Source of the DNA: Nemophila menziesii
Lineage: Eukaryota > Streptophyta > Magnoliopsida > Boraginales > Hydrophyllaceae
Direction of reading: 5' to 3'
DNA: 64,000 bases
Assembly (NCBI GenBank): GCA_029959085.1
Contig: JARWIR010000001.1
Location: 18,839,730 to 18,903,729 of the forward strand
Positions 58,630 to 64,000 of this stretch are shown here, one piece after another. The position numbers were made by a program, and so were the translations under genes. Position 1 is the first letter of the stretch; every line of letters starts with the position of its first letter. Under the pieces are notes generated by a model, which ran no database searches, was not told where the DNA came from, and saw only the letters and a list, made by a program, of their open reading frames with translations.

Positions 58630-59838
58630 AGCCATGTTAAGAGACTTAAGAGATTTTTGTTTGCACAAGATCTTAATTTAGTTTATTAAAATATTAGATT
58701 AATAAAATGATTTTTTTTAGTACGTCCCACGAGAATATATAGACCCCTTCATGTGTATGAATTTTTAGGTATTTAAATTATACCTCCCTTTAAGTGTTGA
58801 GGAAATAGTAAGGTCCTGTCCAATTGAGCTAACCTAACTGGTTTAGACAGATTATTTTTTCTGACCAATTTAGTTCTGAATGACTTTTAACTGGTTTTGC
58901 TTCATTTAGATTATATACTGGTGTTGTTTGTTTTTTAAAATGATAAATACTGAATGCTAAATGTACAGTTGAATAGAACTTATTCTGTTAAAGACAGTGT
59001 CTGAATAATTTATACTTATGGGGTGTTTGTTTGCACTTAATGAGATCTTAATCTGGTTCATTAAGACATTGGATCAATAAGACTATTTGTTTTTCCTGAC
59101 TAATCCAGATCTGAATGGCTCTTTACTGGTCTGTTTCATACAAATTTAAAACTAAGGTGTCATTTGATTTTTTTAAGCAATAAGTACTTAATACTGAATA
59201 ACATCTGAACAGAACTTATTTTATTAAGAGGCAGTGTTTGAAAGAATCGGACGTGGTTTAAAATCTTAGGTGTCATTTAATTTTTCTAAGTGATAAGTAC
59301 AGAATACTGAGTAACAGCTGAATAGTTATTATTTTGTTAAGAGGTAGAGTCTGAATGAATCAGACTTAGGGGTGGTTGTTTGCACTTAATGAGATCTTAA
59401 TCTGATTCATTAAAACACTGGATCAATAAGATAGTTCTTTTTTTTTACCAATTCAGATCTGAATACCTCTTAATATGTCTGTTTTATTAAGATTTTAAAC
59501 TAAGTCTAAATCATTCAGAAACTGCCTCTTAACAGAATAAGTTCTATTCAGTTGTCCATTCAGCATTCAGTACTTGTTACTTAAAAAAACAATCGACACC
59601 TTAGTTATAATCTTAATGAAACAGACCATTTAAGAGGTATTCATATCTGAATTGGTCAGTAAAAACAAATAGTCTTATTGATCTAGGGTCTTAATGAACC
59701 AGTTTAAGATCTCATTAAGTGCAAACAAACACCCCCTAAGTCTAATTTATTCAGAGACGACCTCTTAATAGATTAAGTTCTATTCAGCTATTTATTCAGG
59801 ATTAAGTACTTATCAGCTAAAAAACGACACCTTAGTAT
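58630..59838. mobile_element. Cluster of nested, interlocked MITE copies
   Basis: Forward A ends (GTGTCRTTTGWTTTTT type) occur at about 58920, 59155 and 59268, forward B ends (GGGTGTTTGTTTGC type) at about 59023 and 59370 and a worn one near 58650. Reversed A' ends occur at about 59570-59605 and 59803-59836, B' at 59705-59741. AATCAGATTAAGATCTCATT-like arms and TTCAGTATTCAGTAC motifs recur throughout. This is the same family as 37991-38442, here multiplied. No transposase. Confidence 0.75.
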
Positions 59839-59839
59839 A

Positions 59840-62800
59840 AAAGATTACAGTGATAATAATGTCGCGGGTAATATTAATGGGATAGACGTGAAGAATGGAG
59901 GCTTTTATTACAAAATGGGTAAGGCTAAAATGGTGGATTTGCGAGATGGAGTGAATGATGATACCTATGAACCGGAGGAAGATTCGCTTGATTCTCAGTC
60001 GATTCATATCAGCATGCATGAGAGGAAAGATGCAGAGTTTGATCAAAGTTGGTATACTACTGCAAGAAGAAGGGTTTCTCATTCAAAGCAACAGTTCTCT
60101 TGGACAAAATATTTTAAGAGGAAAGCGACAACGGGTCGTTTGAGTGGGCATTCCAAATTAACCAAACATGAGCGCGAGGAGTTCAACACTATGGAAAGGC
60201 CAATCAATGAGATGTTAGCTTTCATGGATGATGTGTATGAGAGCTTTTGTGATGTTAAGACGCAAGCTTTTGGTACTAACGAGAATTACGGGAACAAGTA
60301 TTATGAAAATGAAGAAGGGGATACATATATGTGAAAGAAATACTATTGTAATGGTGTGGACTATGATGGTCATATCTATGGAGAGAAAAGCAGCGGCGAC
60401 AACACTAAGGATGACATTGGTACCCCAGAGGTTCCTGTGAGAGAAGGCATTATCTCGATGTTCCTAAGGACAACGACTAGTTTTCCAAAGTGGCGGGGTT
60501 TAATGGATAGTGTATTAGTTTGGAATAGTCAGGGTGCGAGGGCGTCGCTGACTAGAAATATGTTTAAGTCCCTCTCGTCAAAATATAATGTGTCTGTTGC
60601 TTGCTTGTTAGAGTCTAGACTTAGGAGAAAGGCTCTCAAACTGTGCACACAATTTAAGTCATTTAATAACTTCCATATGGTACCCCGGGGGAGGAGCTTA
60701 TAGGATTGGAGGTATACTTTTAGGATGGAAGGATTATGTGTCGCTTTCTTTTGTTGTTTCTAATTCCTATTTTGTAATCAGTAAATTAATGAATCAAGCA
60801 TTATTTCATGGTCTGTGGTTTGTAGTCACGCACCAATGGTTGAATGTAAGAGATTGAATGTTTGGGAAAAGTTGATATCGTGGAATGCAACTATCAATGA
60901 TCCGGTTTTTTTATTGGTGATATTAGTGACATCTTGGAAAGCTAGGAAAAGCAAGGTAAAATTGCTTCGAATATAGAGAGAACGTTTTGCTTCAATAAAA
61001 TCGTCAATGATACTGAATTTATTGATATTCCTACTAGATGATGTTTATTCACATGGACTAATAAAAGATCGGGTGAAGATAATGTTAAGGAGAAATTAGA
61101 TAGAGCATTAGATTTAGATTCCCGGCTTAAATTATTCCCAAACTCGACTGTTAAAGTGGTTTCGCCTATCAGATTGGATCATTCCCCAATCATTCTACAG
61201 AGAGACACTATCGAGAGTGTGTGGGATAAATCATCAAAAATCAAGAGTATTCGGGAATTGTGTATCAAAAGCGATTCGACGTGCCTTGCACTGACTAGAC
61301 GGACCAGGAAAATATTGATAATATTAAAAGAATTATCAACAATTATCAATAAAGAGCTGATTAATATCCAGAATCTGCAAACATCACTGGAGAACCAAAT
61401 AAGGGGGAATATATCCTTGAAGATCTGTGGAACATGGAGGAAGTACTTTGGGCGGACCGGGCCAGGAACTTATGGATTAAAAAAGGTGATAAAAAAACAA
61501 AGTTCTTTAATGTATCAACAATTATGAGAAGGAGCCTTAATCAAATATGCATCTTAAAAGATGAGGATGGCAAATGGGTAGAAGACCTTGCAAAGATTAA
61601 GGAACTAATCATGAATTACTATAAAAATCTCTTAGAAGGTAAACAAATTAGGAATAATATGGATATGGCAAGCTTTACTTCATGCAAAATTACTAAATAT
61701 ACGAATGAAAATTTTGTTAAGTTGTCGGCTATGGAAGAAGTCAAGAACACTGTTTTAGCATGTCTAACACGAAGGCACCTGGTCCGGATGAGCTTCGGGA
61801 AATTTCTACTAAAATACTTAGATCATTACATGATGATATTTTTGTAATGGTGTTGGATTTCTTCAATAATACTACGCTTCACAACAGGATAAATGATACA
61901 TTGATCACACTGATTCCGAAGGGAGAGTCTCAAGAATATGTAGTTGACTTTAGACCAATCTCTTGTATCTACTTTAGTTTTAATATCATTTCCAAAATCC
62001 TTTCTCTTAGACTAGAACCCCCCATGGATGATATTGTTTCGCCTACTCAATCGGCTTTCATTAAAGCAAGGACTATTCAAGATAACATCCTGATTGCACA
62101 AGAAGTTTCTTTTTTCTCAAATCAAATAGGATATCAAATAATCACTATGCGGATGTTAAGATTGACATCGAGAAAGCTTAAGATCAGGTCAATTGGGAAT
62201 TTCTACTTCAAATATTGGAAAAAATTGGTTTTTGTAAGAAATGGAGATATTGGATTTTGAAATTGTATATAACTGTGTCATTTCAAATCAAAGTCAATGG
62301 TTAAAGACGTAAGAAGTTTAACACGAAATAAGGTATTATACAAGGAGATCTTCTATCCTCATCGTTGTTTATATTATTGACTGAATTACTTATCAGTCTT
62401 ATCAACGAGCAGTGTAGAGAAGGAAACATCAAAGGTATCTCAATTACCAGAAAATGTCCAAAGCTTACGCATCTTTTATTTGATAATGATTACTTTTTTT
62501 GTTGGTGTTAACAAAAACGAGATTGAATCTTTTAAGAAAACTATTGAAATATATTGCACTCCTATTGGTCAAAAAATAAAACTTTGCAAAATCAGCAATC
62601 TTGTTCATCAACTGTACACCAAAGGACATTTACAAAAAGACGTCAGATTTTTTTTAAAATAGGGTCACCATATCCCTGGGTAAGTACCTTGGAATTCCGC
62701 TCACCCTTAAAAGATCTAAAATGGAGAATTTGGAATATATTAAAGATAAAATCTTGTGAAAATCGACCAATTGGGTCTCTAATTTACTTTCTGATGGGGG

Positions 62801-64000
62801 GTAAAGAAGTCTTGATCAAAGCAGTGCTACAATCAATCCCAAACTATGCGATGTCAATCATGGAAATCCCGAAAACATTATGCAAAAAATTGAAAATTTA
62901 TTGGTCAATTTCTGGTGGGACGTGAGCCACATAAATAAAATACATTAGGTCTCTTGGGAAAAAATCTAGATTTAAGGCTATGGGGGTATCGGGTTTAGAG
63001 ATTTCCAGAAAATGAACATTGCTTTACTCGCTGGTCAAGCATGTAAACTTATCAACAATCCTAACCCTTTGTTGGCCAAGGTTCCTATAGGTATATATTT
63101 TCCAAACTCTTCGTTATGGGAGGTGAAATTTGTTTAAAAATAATCATGGAGCTGGGGGGTAGTATTTCTAAAGGCCTTTAATTTCATAAAGACTGTGTGT
63201 GGCGGATTGGAAATGGTTTAACAACAAATATCTGGGAGGATGCTTGGTTTGGAAAAGATACAAAGATGGATAAACCGGAGGTTGTTGTTTATCGGTGGTC
63301 GTGCATCTGTTTAAAAAGGAGTTTACATGTTGGGATATGAGCAAGGTTAACAAATTATGCCCGCCAAAGATGGTTGATGTTATCGTAAGAATTCCGATTA
63401 TGCAATTGGAAAAAGATGACAAGATCATATGGCTATTTATGAAAGATGCGAATTATTCTACAAAGTCGGGATATCATATGCTTGTTCAAGATGAAATCAG
63501 TTTGGGAGGACGGTCCCCTAAAACAGTGGAAGAGAATAGGAGCGAGATCTAGAAAATCGTGTGGAATTTTAACATACCAGCAAAGATTAGAATTTTTGGA
63601 TGGAAAGTGAGTAAAGGGGTCTTACCAACAAAAATTAATCTCCATAAAAATAAACGTGTTAATAATGAGTTATGTGAATGGTGCGAAATGGAGGACAGAT
63701 CGATCGAGCATTTGCTTCTTAAGTGTCCATTTAGTTGTGGAGTGTGGGCATCGTTACCACTTCAGATAAAAATTAATAAAAGGAAATAAAGGAAATATTT
63801 AGACTGGATTATCAATGTCACAAACGACATGTCTTAAAACAAAAGTTACAGGAAAAAAATCGGTGCAACTATTTTTTTTGACAATGTGGTTCATCTGGAC
63901 GGCCAGGATGAGCGGTTTCTTTGAAAACAAGAAATGGGTGGTGAATGATATAATCAAAAATACAAAAAAAATTAATCTACGATCTATTTGGCTAGCCGAC
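59840..64000 (+). pseudogene. L1-type LINE, 5'-truncated, running off the window
   Basis: The ORF1 end lies at about 59841-60334 (YEPEEDSLDSQSIHI, LTKHEREEFNTMERPINEML), with its start lost at the MITE border. Endonuclease: MDSVLVWNSQGARASLTRN and VACLLESRL (60500-60620), RLDHSPIIL (61170). RT: TKAPGPDELRE (61765), DTLITLIPKGES, VVDFRPISCIYFS, QSAFIKARTIQDNI (61890-62090), QGDLLSSSLFILLTELL (62345), and LTHLLFDNDYFF (62470) where FADD has become FDND. Then VLQSIPNYAMSIMEIPKTL (62820), MQLEKDDKIIWLF and YSTKSGYHML (63400-63480), and an intact zinc motif CEWC...HLLLKC (63680-63725). RNase H would lie beyond 64000. Several frameshifts. Closely similar to the LINE at 31810-33893. Confidence 0.88.

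Noticed and set aside
1..64000. CRISPR array, prophage, rRNA operon or telomere repeat
   Set aside because: No regularly spaced identical repeats with unique spacers, no phage genes, no rRNA sequence and no TTTAGGG tracts were found.

Overview
The window reads as nuclear DNA of a flowering plant, most likely a eudicot. It is strongly AT-rich and gene-poor, with one intact intronless F-box/kelch gene of the type common in plants. The rest is largely a graveyard of plant mobile elements: L1-type LINEs with plant-style RNase H tails, an Athila/Tat-like Ty3-Gypsy element, tRNA-derived SINEs, hAT-like MITEs and foldback elements. No bacterial operons, tRNA/rRNA genes or CRISPR arrays are visible. 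Several features hint at an asterid, but I cannot name the species.

Layout. 0.2-0.8 kb: a tandem array of short near-palindromes with a 172-173 bp higher-order period. 1.7-3.0 kb: promoter and the F-box/kelch gene. 3.5-9.7 kb: a Copia-like LTR, LINE fragments, MITEs, two SINEs and one small possibly secreted ORF. 9.98-11.55 kb: a broken second copy of the F-box/kelch gene, whose leader is split from its body by a 726 bp hAT-like element with an exact 8 bp target duplication. 14-18 kb: a minus-strand Athila/Tat-like element that keeps LTR, primer-binding site, gag and protease but no reverse transcriptase. 19.2-25.5 kb: one LINE apparently inserted in another. 26.5 kb: a full-length SINE. 27-28.4 kb: low-copy tandem repeats. 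29.3-30.8 kb: a second Athila/Tat-like LTR. 31.4-36.8 kb: several decayed LINEs in both orientations. 36.8-38.4 kb: a foldback element with (ACC)n/(GGT)n arms and an interlocked MITE. 38.6-40.1 kb: a poly(A)-ended retroposon with an unexplained 403-codon open frame. 40.5-44.4 kb: a LINE whose RNase H is interrupted by a 902 bp element with 236 bp terminal inverted repeats, carrying a receptor-kinase LRR fragment. 45-51.4 kb: a hAT-like MITE, C-rich and tandem repeats, a second foldback copy and two related non-coding repeats. 52-57 kb: a nearly full-length minus-strand LINE. 58.6-59.8 kb: a nested MITE cluster. 59.8-64 kb: a plus-strand LINE running off the window.

Only the F-box/kelch gene (and doubtfully the 8.4 kb small ORF) looks like a host gene; it would act as the substrate-recognition subunit of an SCF ubiquitin ligase. 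The remaining coding signal comes from retroelements, nearly all carrying stops and frameshifts. The most noteworthy loci are the gene-fragment-carrying foldback element nested in a LINE, the retroposon with a long open frame, the gag-protease-only Athila derivative, the two (ACC)n/(GGT)n foldback copies and the interlocked MITE clusters.
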